From positions 1,350,722 through 1,414,721 of the forward strand of contig SSNP01000121.1 of assembly GCA_006937955.1 (NCBI GenBank): a stretch of 64,000 nucleotides of DNA, given 5' to 3'. Origin of the DNA: Pachypanchax playfairii (Eukaryota; Chordata; Actinopteri; Cyprinodontiformes; Aplocheilidae). The translations under genes were made by a program, and so were the position numbers. The notes under the pieces were generated by a model. It saw only the letters and a program-made list of their open reading frames with translations. It was not told the origin of the DNA and made no database searches. Below are positions 47,101 to 56,500 of this stretch, in pieces (the stretch's first letter is position 1; each line of letters begins with the position of its first letter).

Positions 47101-48430
47101 TGAAAATTCAGTGAGCACGATAATCACTGAAGTATTTTTGTCCAAAATGGAGAACCAACAGTCAATCTTACCTGTAAAGCAGTTGTGTTCCTGCCATTTC
47201 TAATGCTGTTGTTTATTAACAGAGAGAGATAAACAAACCCAGGATGGTGCCTCGTGGTCTCCGTTGGCAGTTATCCTTGTCTGCGCTTCGTTTTTCATTG
47301 GCTGCATGTTGCTATTCTTCATCAGGAGAACATGTCATCCAAAGAGAGGTTAGATTTTTAGAAATTTAAATAGCTTGTAAATTTCAGTCAAAGCCAAAGG
47401 AAGCTCTGTTTGAATAATATGTTGCCATTTGTGAATTGGTGAATAATCGTATTTTTCTGTTGCTCTCATATCAACAGTGCTCATGAGTGTGTACAAAAGG
47501 TACGAACATTCAAAAAAATGAATAAATAATCTTTGACTTTAAAACATACTTGTGGATTTTTCAGTTGTTTATTATCTTTCCTTTTCAGACCATTTATAGA
47601 TCAGCATCGACCACATCGTTCAGGTAATCAGCTGTTTCCCTGCTTTGAGCTTCTTATAAGAATCTTGTATTTACATCTAAATAAATCTAAGATTATTGGG
47701 ATTATTGAAGGAAGTAAAGCATGAATAAGGTTCAGTTTTAACCCTTTTACTGCTGAAGTAGTAGAATTGCACTAGCTCGATCCTCAAAGTAAAGATGAGC
47801 TCCTTAAATGTATCATTGGTATTTTTTTACTTACCACCACCAACTGACAGTAAAACATCTATGATTTTAATACAACATTTATGTTAAGTCACACGTGAAA
47901 CATTAAAGTAAGAAAGGAAATAAATAGTTGAGACAGTGACGGTCAATTTCCTGTGAAAACTCTGGTGGTTAAAGGGTTTATTAATGGGTCATTACTGTTA
48001 AAACAGGTTTGACGTGAGGAATATTAAACAGAAAAGTAAACAAAGTAATAATAATAATTTTCAGTTAGAAAGCAGGTACATGATATAGAGTTTGTACAGG
48101 ATTAAGGAGACATGATTGCTGTTACTGTAATCTAAATATTTGGAAAATGTGCATGAACAGGTCATGAGGATGCATCAGAGGACTTCGGCATCTATGAGTT
48201 TGTTTCCATACCTGGGAAAATGGAGTCAACGCAGGTATGCAGCATGTTGAGCACTAACATGTACATGTAGAGGAAACAATTACCATCTTTTAATTTTCCA
48301 ATATGTAACCTTTCCCCAGGCATCATGCAGATCTCTTGCTCGGCTTGAGTCAATTCAAGATATGCACACCACCATCTACGATGTGATCAGACACGTTCCT
48401 GAATCCCCCAGTCAGAGTTTGCTGAACTAA
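37428..48430 (+). CDS. hepacam2: HEPACAM family member 2, Ig-superfamily membrane protein (complete, 9 exons)
   Basis: HEPACAM2 is a type I membrane glycoprotein of the CD2/SLAM-like immunoglobulin group; the human protein is also reported to act at Golgi and centrosomes in mitosis. Nine exons (37428-37485, 39232-39591, 39680-39967, 44848-45147, 47223-47348, 47478-47499, 47589-47623, 48161-48234, 48320-48430) total 1374 nt, 457 residues, close to the human length of about 462. Order: signal peptide (1-19); Ig domain 1 (20-139) without a canonical disulfide pair; Ig domain 2 (C166, W178, C215); Ig domain 3 (C267, W279, C311); membrane helix about 350-369 followed by RR; cytoplasmic tail. The tail motifs GHEDASEDFGIYEFV (Y408) and TIYDVIRHVP (Y441) match the HEPACAM2 tail and rule out HEPACAM and SLAMF genes. 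All phases agree. Introns carry several transposons but every exon is intact. Confidence 0.95.
37486..39231 (+). other. hepacam2: hepacam2 intron 1
   Basis: A 1.75-kb phase-1 intron between signal-peptide and Ig exons. It contains an (AC)n run at about 38346-38361 and one ambiguous base at 38901. No transposon ends were recognised. Confidence 0.6.
39232..39591 (+). CDS. hepacam2: hepacam2 exon 2, Ig domain 1 (V-like, no disulfide)
   Basis: The 360-nt phase 1-1 exon encodes residues 20-139. It starts DVCSKYIHIPSEV and includes GTWSHIKLSG (core tryptophan), NRLLFQRSNFSLLIQKL and DEGQYHLDL, the usual DxGxY signature of an Ig V-type fold. The only cysteine is C22 near the start, so the B-F disulfide is absent, as in domain 1 of the CD2/SLAM/HEPACAM group. 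Confidence 0.93.
39680..39967 (+). CDS. hepacam2: hepacam2 exon 3, Ig domain 2 (C2-like)
   Basis: The 288-nt phase 1-1 exon encodes residues 140-235. It has the standard Ig core VTWTC (C166), FQWLKDD (W178), NSTLLISPV and KGTYRC (C215). N-glycosylation sequons NVT and NST are present. Acceptor CTACAG and donor GTAAGT flank it. Confidence 0.95.
40066..40840. mobile_element. TTAA-type MITE relative in hepacam2 intron 3 (left end lost)
   Basis: The interior (TAACAGATTTTGATCTTAGC onward, AAGGTTGCCAAGTCTTCAAC) matches the element at 44142-44664. The right end ATATTGTACCT is followed by TTAA (40841-40844). The left terminus was not found. A central block at about 40380-40730 is absent from the other copy. 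Confidence 0.6.
41079..41169. repeat. (TGAT)n microsatellite
   Basis: About 23 uninterrupted TGAT units over 91 bp in hepacam2 intron 3. The purity suggests recent expansion and likely length polymorphism. Confidence 0.97.
42679..43251 (-). mobile_element. TTAA-flanked repeat family, copy D (inverted), in hepacam2 intron 3
   Basis: A 573-bp copy in opposite orientation to A and C. The flanks are TTGA (42675-42678, one change) and TTAA (43252-43255). The interior matches the other three copies. Confidence 0.87.
44142..44664. mobile_element. TTAA-flanked MITE in hepacam2 intron 3
   Basis: A 523-bp element with inverted ends (AGTTACAATCTGTAAGAATT; reverse complement of the right end AGGTGCAATATGTAAGAATT), flanked by TTAA at 44138-44141 and 44665-44668. 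No transposase is present. It shares its interior with 40066-40840. Confidence 0.8.
44848..45147 (+). CDS. hepacam2: hepacam2 exon 4, Ig domain 3
   Basis: The 300-nt phase 1-1 exon encodes residues 236-335, beginning YGPYNLEVNS. The Ig core is FFECQADSNPPNSYVW (C267, W279) and EEYLCRAFNN (C311). The NPPNSYVW and QDETQFT stretches match the corresponding domain of mammalian HEPACAM2. Sequons NRT and NMT are present. Acceptor CTCACAG and donor GTGGGTGG flank it. Confidence 0.95.
46155..46788 (+). mobile_element. PIF/Harbinger element, internally deleted
   Basis: A 634-bp element with perfect 19-bp inverted ends TGGTGCGTTCACACCGGCC is flanked by the 3-bp duplication TAA (46152-46154, 46789-46791), the PIF/Harbinger signature. 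Many AACGCT/AGCGTT words lie subterminally. Only the start of a transposase remains. It interrupts the solo-LTR-like unit. Confidence 0.88.
46340..46546 (+). pseudogene. Harbinger transposase N-terminal fragment
   Basis: The 68-codon frame starts MADHIERVAWLYLL and includes CFQRYFRLSRALFEDFLL, resembling the conserved YFRLSR..F..LL helix at the start of Harbinger DDE transposases. The catalytic domain is absent, so the fragment cannot act. A GTACGT after CATTCAG could be a relic splice donor. Confidence 0.65.
47223..47348 (+). CDS. hepacam2: hepacam2 exon 5, transmembrane segment
   Basis: The 126-nt exon encodes residues 336-377: a short polar stalk, the hydrophobic helix LAVILVCASFFIGCMLLFFI (350-369) and the stop-transfer sequence RRTCHPKR. 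Phase 1 at both ends is kept. The exact acceptor within the AGAGAG run is chosen by phase. Confidence 0.9.
47478..47499 (+). CDS. hepacam2: hepacam2 exon 6, 22-nt microexon
   Basis: This tiny exon between AACAG and GTACGA encodes VLMSVYK plus part of an arginine codon, just inside the membrane. Including it is required to pass from phase 1 of exon 5 to phase 2 of exon 7, which supports it. It is too short to recognise by homology. Confidence 0.75.
47589..47623 (+). CDS. hepacam2: hepacam2 exon 7, 35-nt cytoplasmic exon
   Basis: The exon encodes RPFIDQHRPHRS, the basic juxtamembrane tail. A CTTTTCAG acceptor precedes it and GTAATC follows. It restores phase 1 for the next exon, whose first codon GGT is split across the junction. 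Confidence 0.82.
48161..48234 (+). CDS. hepacam2: hepacam2 exon 8, cytoplasmic tyrosine motif
   Basis: The exon encodes GHEDASEDFGIYEFVSIPGK followed by MESTQ. The segment through YEFV is near-identical to the mammalian HEPACAM2 tail and is the strongest single identifier of the gene. Y408 sits in a YxxV context that could bind SH2 domains if phosphorylated. Acceptor GAACAG and donor GTATGC flank it. Confidence 0.94.
48320..48430 (+). CDS. hepacam2: hepacam2 exon 9, C-terminus and stop
   Basis: The terminal exon encodes residues 422-457, ending SPSQSLLN then TAA. It contains DMHTTIYDVIRHVPE; TIYDVI fits the ITSM pattern TxYxx[VI] around Y441 and aligns with the human STVYEVIQHIP segment. The acceptor is TTCCCCAG. 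Confidence 0.94.
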   Translation, partial: ASCRSLARLESIQDMHTTIYDVIRHVPESPSQSLLN

Positions 48431-50090
48431 TTATTCACTGGAAACTTACAGTCATTACATTTAAAGACTTATGTGTAGCTTTAGTCATTTAAGTTTTTGT
48501 TTTAAGAGCAATAGTTCAGTTCTGTTAAAGTGGATTGTTTTAGTAAAGGTTATGAACAATTAGCAAGTTAGAAAGTTGTTTTATCAGCTTCAGTGGAGAA
48601 AAGCAAATGAACTCCATTTGAACTGAAAGACTACAGCTAGTCGCAACTGGAAAGTTCCAAATTGGATTAATGCTGATTTTAAATATTTCTAATCTCAAAA
48701 ATGTCACTGTGGTTTAGGTGAACACCCTTTTAAGAGCTTTTACATGGTTTTAAACTTTCCATTAAATGCTTATTTATCTTGAATTCCAAGGTTATTTGCG
48801 GAGAAAATTAGCAGAGGCTAGCTATCAGTAGCTCTTGCAAATGGGTGCGTAGAACTACTGATAAAAATATTACAAAAAATCTTTTTGAATAACTCAAAGA
48901 TGAAAACCTTAACAAATTGGTGTTTGCATAAATTGCTTAAAAAAAGGTTTGAAATTATAGTAGTTTTAAGACAGCAATAATACACTTTGTTCTTAATCTC
49001 ACTCTAGCTAACTGTTAGCTAATCTGTTTGGTCTGAACTCTATTTCTCCAGACTGAGGTAATTCAAAGTGCTAACAGGGAAGACGTTAATTGTTTATAAC
49101 CTTTCTACAGATATCTACCTTAAAATATCTGAACTATCTCTTTAAATCTTCAAGCTCTGTGTTTTTTTGACTAACTTTTTTTGCACAAGGAATGAAGGAG
49201 ACTTGTTTTGGTACAAAACCTGATGATGCACTGTTACTGTTGTGAGTCTTGGACAGATGTTGATGCCTGGGCTGATTTAAAAAATGTGAAATATGACTGA
49301 AGCTGAAATATATAGTTGTTAATTTCAACAGGGAAAAGCCTTAAACCCAGAATATAAATACACCTTTTATATTACAATGAAACTCTTATTTAGGCCAAGA
49401 GCTAAAATGTCAACAATCTGATGATAATTCAAATAGTTATTCTAATAAATGTAGTTGTGAATTTTTCTGATATGGTAGCATTCCACACCAAGAGAGTAAA
49501 TATTTTGAGAAGTGTTATAATGAATGCATTTTCTTATATGAAAAACAGTGTGCTTTCTTGTACATATTGTACATGGATTATTCTGAAGAGATTTTATAAA
49601 AATTATTCTATTTCTCTGTTGTGCCATCATCTGTTATCTCCTAGTGAAATTTCAACCTAAATATGGAAATCCAGGCATGACCAAAATAAAAGAGTCTATC
49701 TTTATTGTCATTTCTTACTTAAAACAGTTTTTACTTTTTTATTTCTTTTTAAAGCAGGAGGGAAAGAAAATAAAAAAAAACTTGAAGGTGTTTTTTTTCC
49801 TCTTGTGAATTTACAAGTTTATTTTTTATTTGGAGGTTAACGAGACAACTGGAATTGCTACTCTAGTGTTCAAATGTTTTATGTGGGTATAATTTGCTAC
49901 CAGATCTTTTGAAATTCTGCGCACTATTTGGTGAGATTTAGGTAGCAAAACTAAACTGTGTTACAGGAAAGGAAATCGTTTTAGTTACAGTTAGAAAACT
50001 ATCAGAATTTTTGGTTCTGTTGTAATCAGTCATATATGTTTTCTTATTTGTAGCATCCATTCTCTGTATACAATAAAATTAATTAAATCT
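48431..50090 (+). other. hepacam2: hepacam2 3' UTR and downstream flank
   Basis: No reading frame follows the hepacam2 stop. AATAAA hexamers at 49685-49690 and 50072-50077 sit in AT-rich DNA at plausible 3' UTR lengths of about 1.25 and 1.65 kb. Which one is used cannot be told from sequence. Confidence 0.5.
49685..49690 (+). terminator. Candidate hepacam2 poly(A) signal AATAAA
   Basis: A canonical AATAAA is followed about 15 bases later by a T-rich stretch, which fits a cleavage and polyadenylation site for hepacam2. A second AATAAA at 50072-50077 is an alternative. Confidence 0.4.
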
Positions 50091-51396
50091 TTATTTAAAA
50101 AATATAAATCTAGCAATTATTGTACAGTTTGTGTGTTTGTTTTCTACTTTATTAAAGATATACATGTATTTACCATTATTTGCCAGTTGAAGTATACTTC
50201 TAGCCTATAACCAAACAAAACCTGGAAAACATGCTGTTTTGTGTTTGTCTTTATTGAACTTTTTTCATAGCATCAAATAGGAAGTCAGGCCTTTCTCTTC
50301 CACGAGATCTGGAAAAAGAAAAAAAAAAAACGAATGAAAAAAGGCCACAGCTAGCAAAGCTGTCAGTTCTGTTTGCGGTCAGCCTTTATTTGATCCCCCC
50401 ACTCTGATGTTATATCTTAAACAAGTCTGAGCTGCATCTAGTGCTCCAACATTGCTTGTTTCTGTCGGCATTTGTTGTGCCAGTATGTTGTGTACCTGGC
50501 ACAAAACGGAGAATGACAGGGACAGATGGGTGATTCAGCATGTGCAGAGTGCCCTCCACCTGTTCCCACTGACACCTTGTCACGAGACAATAAGAATGTT
50601 TGTGTGCTTGATTTTGTTTATGTGCACGTACAGAGAAGATAAAAGCAAGTACTGGCACAGGCTGTGAAATAACAATGTTGATAAAAAAAAGAAGCAATCT
50701 ATAAAATACTCATCCTTTTATTAAGACAAGTTCTTCAGCACACATATTTTGTTTCAGTATAATATTTAAAAAAACGTGGCCCTTATGAATTATTTCATTG
50801 CACAAGTGGCACTATCCCAGCTAGAAAAATTATTGACTATAATAATTGTTACCCACAAAGTAAGTAGATATACAAATAGTCTATATCGTCTAAATCAGAT
50901 CACTGTATAGCTCATTGCAATGCTCCTATGCAACAAGGTGCCCACTGAATCTGGCTTTAATTATAGCCTCTAAAACTGACTGTGTGTGGATGTGCGTGGA
51001 GGTATCTCCGGGAAGAGACAGCCATCTGTTCCGTCTCAGTGTATGCTTTAAGGGAGGCTCCACATTGTGGATGACTGCCTAACAAACAACAGTGGAGTAA
51101 ACTCACCCAAGGAGTGTTGGCCTCACCTTCATTTGACTGGGAAATAGCTCGAGGCATCATTTACCAGGAACTAGCTCTCATACCGCCTGTGGCATGAGCT
51201 GCCTGAAAGTGCGAGCTTAATGTAACACCTGAGGGGACAATTACAAACCAGGTTGATTTAGTCTGTGCGCACTGTTTTGGGAATGATTTGGAACAATTTG
51301 GAATACAGAGCCAGGTTTAGTAGCTTGCGGAGATGGAGTCATAGAAAACATAATGTCATGATTTGATCACTTGGGCCCATGGCTGTTTATCGTAAC
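50091..51396. other. Intergenic DNA between hepacam2 and vps50
   Basis: AT-rich sequence with no supported exon or complete repeat. Confidence 0.4.
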
Positions 51397-51676
51397 CAGG
51401 GCCGGTTGTGGGCATAGGCAGACTAGAGGGGGCGCCAAATTCTTTTTTTCATTTTTTTTTTTGGACCAACTGTTGGACACACCATTTATCTCATGTAAAG
51501 AGCAAAATAAGTAATAATTAAATATCTATCTATCATCTCTACTGTTCATTTTAGTGTGAATAAAAACTTTTTGCAATGTAATCCAGTTATTGAGTTACGT
51601 TGTTTCTTTTCCGGGCAGTAGGGGGCGCCAAAATCCTTTTTCGCCTAGGGCACCATGCAGCTTAGGGCCGGCCCTG
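51397..51676. mobile_element. hAT-like MITE with perfect 8-bp duplication
   Basis: The 280-bp element starts CAGGGCCGG and ends CCGGCCCTG and is flanked by identical 8-bp ATCGTAAC (51389-51396, 51677-51684), as expected for hAT transposons. AGGGGGCGCCAAA occurs near both ends in direct orientation. No coding sequence is present. Confidence 0.9.
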
Positions 51677-51707
51677 ATCGTAACCATAAAAAACTCCTAA
51701 TTCTGTT

Positions 51708-52419
51708 TGATCAAATCAAATCAAATCAAATCAAATATACTTTATTAATCCCCGAAGGGAAATTAAGTGTTGTTGTAGCGCAGTTCTTTTTCAGGGAGCC
51801 ATTATAGAAGGTTATAGGTGTGGACAGTAAGGATCTCCTGTATCGGTCTGTGCTGCAGCAGATTATGAAGAATCTTCTGGCTGAAGACACTCTGTTGTTG
51901 AGTTTCTGTGTTCTGAAGAGGATGATGAGGGTTTTCCATCATGTTCTTCATCCTCCTTTGGACAATGAACTCAAGAAACTCAAGTTCAGTCTCCAGGACA
52001 GAATTAGTCCTCATTATCCATCCGTTCAGCCTCTTCATGTCACCTGCTCTGATGCTCCACCCCAACAAGTGACTGCAGGTGTGAGCAGTTGACAAACTCC
52101 TCTTCTTTTGCTGCTCCTCTTCAAATCTCTGTCTGCCCGTATTGTTGGAAAGCCAGGCAGAGACACGCTGGAGTCCAGGATATGTTCCTTTAGCCATGTC
52201 TCAGTAAAACACATGATGCTGCATTCAGATACTCTGGCTGGGTCTTCAACAGAGTTTCAAGTTCATCCATTTTGTTAGCAAAGAGATCTCCCATCTGTCA
52301 ATATGACTGATGGAAGTGAAGGTTCAAACTTCCTCTTTCTCTCTCTTCCGTTTGCTCCTGCTCTGCATCCACGTCTTCTTCTTTTGAGCTCATCAGGGAT
52401 CCAGAGTTTCAATTTGAGG
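51708..52419 (-). mobile_element. Internally deleted LINE, copy 2
   Basis: On the minus strand this repeats copy 1 (6130-6853) almost base for base: endonuclease start, the same frameshift at the CFTETWL segment, the same jump to the C-terminal RMKNMMENPHHPLQN region and the same 3' end. Its tail is about five units of TTTGA. It lies between hepacam2 and vps50. Confidence 0.82.
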
Positions 52420-52559
52420 ATTAAATAAATGTTTATTTCACTGTACAGACATCAACATGTTACAGCTATAAAAACAAAAAGGAGGAAACATTTACACTTG
52501 TTGCTTGCAAAGAAAAAAATCCTGTTTAAAAAATATTGCAAATTGTAAGAGTCAGTCAG

Positions 52560-52854
52560 TATCTATACCCACTTAGAGCTGGTGTCTATCTCCAGTTGTC
52601 AGTGGGTGAGAGACGAGGTCACACCTGGACAGGTCACCAGTCCATCACAGGGTCACATATAGATAGACCACTACTCACACACACTCACACCTAGGACAAT
52701 TTAGTTACAAATTAACATCAAGCATATTTTTGGAAAACTCACACTTACACAAGGAGAACATACAAACTCCATGTAGAAAGATCCCAGCCTGGATTTAAAC
52801 CCAGGACCTTCTTGCTGCAAGTCAACAGTGCTACTAACCGCACCACCATGCAGC
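52560..52854 (-). repeat. tRNA-derived SINE copy 3
   Basis: This copy has the same body as the copies at 10446 and 35627 (GGACAGGTCACCAGTCCATC, then ATCACAGGGTCACA). On the minus strand it starts with a tRNA-like head (GCATGGTGGTGCGGTTAGTA). It is more diverged and no clear duplication was found. Confidence 0.65.
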
Positions 52855-53345
52855 AGAATTCCAAAAGTATTATCAACAATTTGTACTAGTTATAAAGTCA
52901 TAAATATGATAATCCACAGCTGAAAATTAGTTAACAAAATGCCCACAGACTGGTATATTATGGTATTATATTTGGTTACCATCCACTTACCATTAAATGA
53001 TTTGAAACAATGAAAGTAGTAGCATGGAAATATTTTGTGTCTATGCTTACATATTTAGGTCTTAAAATCATATGAGCAACATGCCATATTTAACTTTTAT
53101 TTATTCATTTTAGGCTACTGATGTGTTGTTCTGTGACAGAGAAAGAAAAAACACATTTGTGTTATGTTACTACCATCCAGTGGGGAGCAATAGTAGAACA
53201 TCAAGTAAAGATTAAAATGGTACAATTTTTATTTTATCATGATAATATTATTATTTTTGAACACATACTTATATTTCCGTCAAGAAATCTTCCAGTTTTA
53301 CTCGTGAGGGACTCCAAAGATACGCAAAGACAACAACTTAAAAAA

Positions 53346-53364
53346 ACTACATTTTCCAAGATGC
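53346..53364 (+). promoter_or_regulatory. ZNF143/THAP11-like site in vps50 promoter
   Basis: ACTACATTTTCCAAGATGC matches 15 of 19 positions of the ZNF143/THAP11 (SBS) consensus, including the ACTACA and ATGC ends. It lies about 140 bp upstream of the vps50 ATG, a typical distance for housekeeping promoters. Confidence 0.45.
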
Positions 53365-53388
53365 TTCAAAAATTTCCTGGTTCCTGTG

Positions 53389-53398
53389 GTCACGTGAC
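53389..53398. promoter_or_regulatory. CLEAR-type palindromic E-box upstream of vps50
   Basis: The palindrome GTCACGTGAC lies 108 bp upstream of the vps50 ATG. It equals the CLEAR consensus bound by TFEB/TFE3/MITF and also contains the CACGTG core used by USF and MYC/MAX. A link to lysosomal or endosomal gene control is inference. Confidence 0.6.
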
Positions 53399-53505
53399 AG
53401 TCAACTATGGCTTCCCTCTCGTAGTGATAGAGGCTCACTGTTGACAACAAGGCGAAATTATATAGTTGGCGATTTATTTACCCCTTTAAACCAGTTGGAT
53501 TTACA

Positions 53506-53538
53506 ATGCAGAAGATAAAATCTCTTATGGCCCGTCAG
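53506..53538 (+). CDS. vps50: vps50 exon 1 (residues 1-11)
   Basis: The short exon encodes MQKIKSLMARQ and ends at a CAG|GTGAGC donor. It differs at one residue from the start of human VPS50 as I recall it, and the exon break falls at the same place. Confidence 0.93.
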
Positions 53539-56500
53539 GTGAGCAAATAAGGTCCTTAAAAACGGACCCGCGGGCCGTTTGTCTCACACAGCTGCACTTA
53601 GCCTGACAGCTAGCGATGCTAATTGGCTCGTTTGACAGCTCATCGTGTTTCTCTGAAAAAAAGGCGCAGTCTTCAGGAGAAAACAGCAGTTTTTACCAAC
53701 CGAATCGTGGCAACTACTCAGTTGTTCTGCATAAAGAACATATTTACGTACAGGAACCCTTATTTTACGAGTGCATCAGCCTTCAGCCACTGAGCACAAC
53801 AATGAAAACTGGGCGGTTCGGAAAGTTCTCAGCTTGCACAAGGAGTAATGTTAGATTCAGTAGTTTATTGGACACAAAACTCCCCCAGCATATCGCTTTC
53901 AAAAATCTGCCTGTCAGTTCCACTTTTTACTGAATGCAGTTGTCTGCTGATGAACAGAAAGCTGGATGAAAGTATGTTACACATAATTAACAATAATTTA
54001 GCGTTTCTGATTTGATTTGGATGTTTTTCTTGGTGACAGGGTCTGAAGAGCCCACAAGAGAGCATGTCAGATCTGAGTCCTGTGGAGAACCTGAGGATCC
54101 CAAGCAAGGTAAGCTGTCTGTGTTCTCAGGGATGATAAACTTGGATTTATGTCACCTTTTATTGGCTCTGTGCAATTTGTCCTTTTCCTTTGAAAAATCA
54201 AACTGTCATGTTTGTATACATGTTTATTGAGTACCAAGAATCTCCAAAGTTGTAAATACTGACCAGTTCATTTAACTTTATTATAACACGGCAGCATAAA
54301 ACAAAGAAAACCTGATACACTTTTATTTATATGACATTTAGTCCTGACTGATTGACACAAGACATGAAACTATTTTAGGTACAAACAGATAAAACCAGAA
54401 TGACTTGACAGTTTGTGTCGCTGTTTATTTCACTGATGTTCTGCTTTCTGTAAATGAATATATCATTACATTTTTGCACAATAGTGCACTGCTCATACTT
54501 ATGTGCCTTAAAGACCTAACGTCAATCCTGTGGGAAAAAAAATCTCCTAAAGCCTGGTAAAATTTACGAAAGCTGTCTTAACAAACATCCAGTCATGCTT
54601 TGTCACAGGAATCGTTTGTCATAATTAACTTGTGCAAATTCGCTTTGTCCAAGCTCTGGCTGTGCAGCAGTGACTCTATACAGTGTACATTTCCTTAGTG
54701 ACACCTTAATGCACTGCTAGCTCCCGGCTCTGCATTGAATTTAAGTGCTAACCTTCTTAGCAGTGTGACCGAGTACAATTTTGGAAGGTGACTAACTCTT
54801 TACAGTGAAAGCAGCCTGGCTGATTGAACTAGACATTTCATTTATTTTCCTTCTAAACTTTAATTTAGCTTAGTTTGGTCTGAGTTAAATTTCTTTTGCA
54901 GTGTCTTTTGAAGCGTTTCTTCTGGTAAATTGTGTAAACTTAAGACTTAGAGTATGATGTTAAAGATATGATGCGACTAGTTCTTCTGTTTACAGAAAAC
55001 GTACCGGTCGTTTCCTCTGCTGTAATAAAGACTGAAATAAAAGAAGTTTAGAGTTTATTTTTGCACGATGTGTTTTCAGACTTTGGTTTACGTGTCAGGT
55101 GGCGTGGTCAGACTGGATCTTCAGCAATCAAACACCACTTCTGGTTTAAACCTGAAAGGATTTTCCTTTGTTCAAGTTGGACCATAATAAACAATGTTAT
55201 CACACCTGCTTCATTTGACTTCTGTTTGGTGTAGAATATTAAGGCTAGAAAAAGACAAACATTTGGTTTGGTTGTGTGCGAGTTAAACGCTGTTCTTAAT
55301 TACCCGTGTGCTGTTTGTGTTCACCCCAAATAAAAGAGGTCATTATCTGTCAGTCGGATGCTTTTTGACTTCACCCAGTTGGATGCTTAGCGTCTCTGCT
55401 TACAAGAAAATGTAAAAGTCCCGCAAGAGGCCAGACTTTAATACGCACGTCTCTTCTTCCTGTTTGTCAGTGAATAATCCATTAGAAGACTCACAGTGGG
55501 GGAGGAGTGTGCGACCTCACATGCTGCTGTGTGCAGGAGAGGGTTAGCTGATTCGCTGCATCATGAAAGGTTTAATACACAGATCCTGAACATGTACTTT
55601 TATACTGTTTCTGTTTAATCATGTTTTTGAAACAGAAGATAATTAAATCTTTGACTCTTTGTGACAAACTGATCTATTTCCTGATGCCCTCTTGTTATTC
55701 TCATTTTCTAACATTTACCTGTTTGTTACATTCGTTAATTAAAATTGCTCCATTATAATGAACCAAAACAGCCTGCAGAGATTCACCTGTCTGTCTTGTT
55801 TGGGTGATGATGTAAGTTAATAATCTCCTCGCTGGCACATGTCTGCAATGTTGTTGCTCTTATGCCTTTTTTATTGGATCAAAGATGCATTTTTATTTGC
55901 ATTTATATTTTATAATGAGCATTTTTACTGATTTTTGAAGGCTCACAGAATATTTGCCAGGCTTGTTAACCCCCCCCCGTGCGCGCTCCGATGCTGAGGT
56001 CGACCAATATTCCTCACCAAACCCACTCGGATCAGAGCAGGACAATAAAATATCATGAGTTCAGCTCACTAATCCTGCTCTCCAGTCCCGCTGATCACAC
56101 ATTGATTCTGATAAAAGCAGCTCCTACCTGTTTGTAGCTCAGTCATCGATTCAGTCCGTGGTAAAGAGCTCATAGTTGTCCCGCGGGCCGCGGCTCTTGT
56201 CGAGCAAACCAAAACTTTCTGCAGTCTCCTCCTAAGATCCTCTGTCCTCCTCACACACCATCCTGCACGCCCCACTTATTCAATAAAATCAAAAAAGCAA
56301 TAAAATCTTCCGTGGTGTGTCTTCCAGTCAAAAAGGGACCCGAAGCTCCTCATTTCAGTAACATGCTGCAGCTACGTGTTAGCTAGCTGCTAATAAAAAA
56401 TTTTTCCACACAGAACTTGCTTGTCACATGTTGGGAAACCCTCTATGGCAAGCAAATAAGGTATATAATCACCACATATCCTCGGTGCTTCCAGCTGCTT

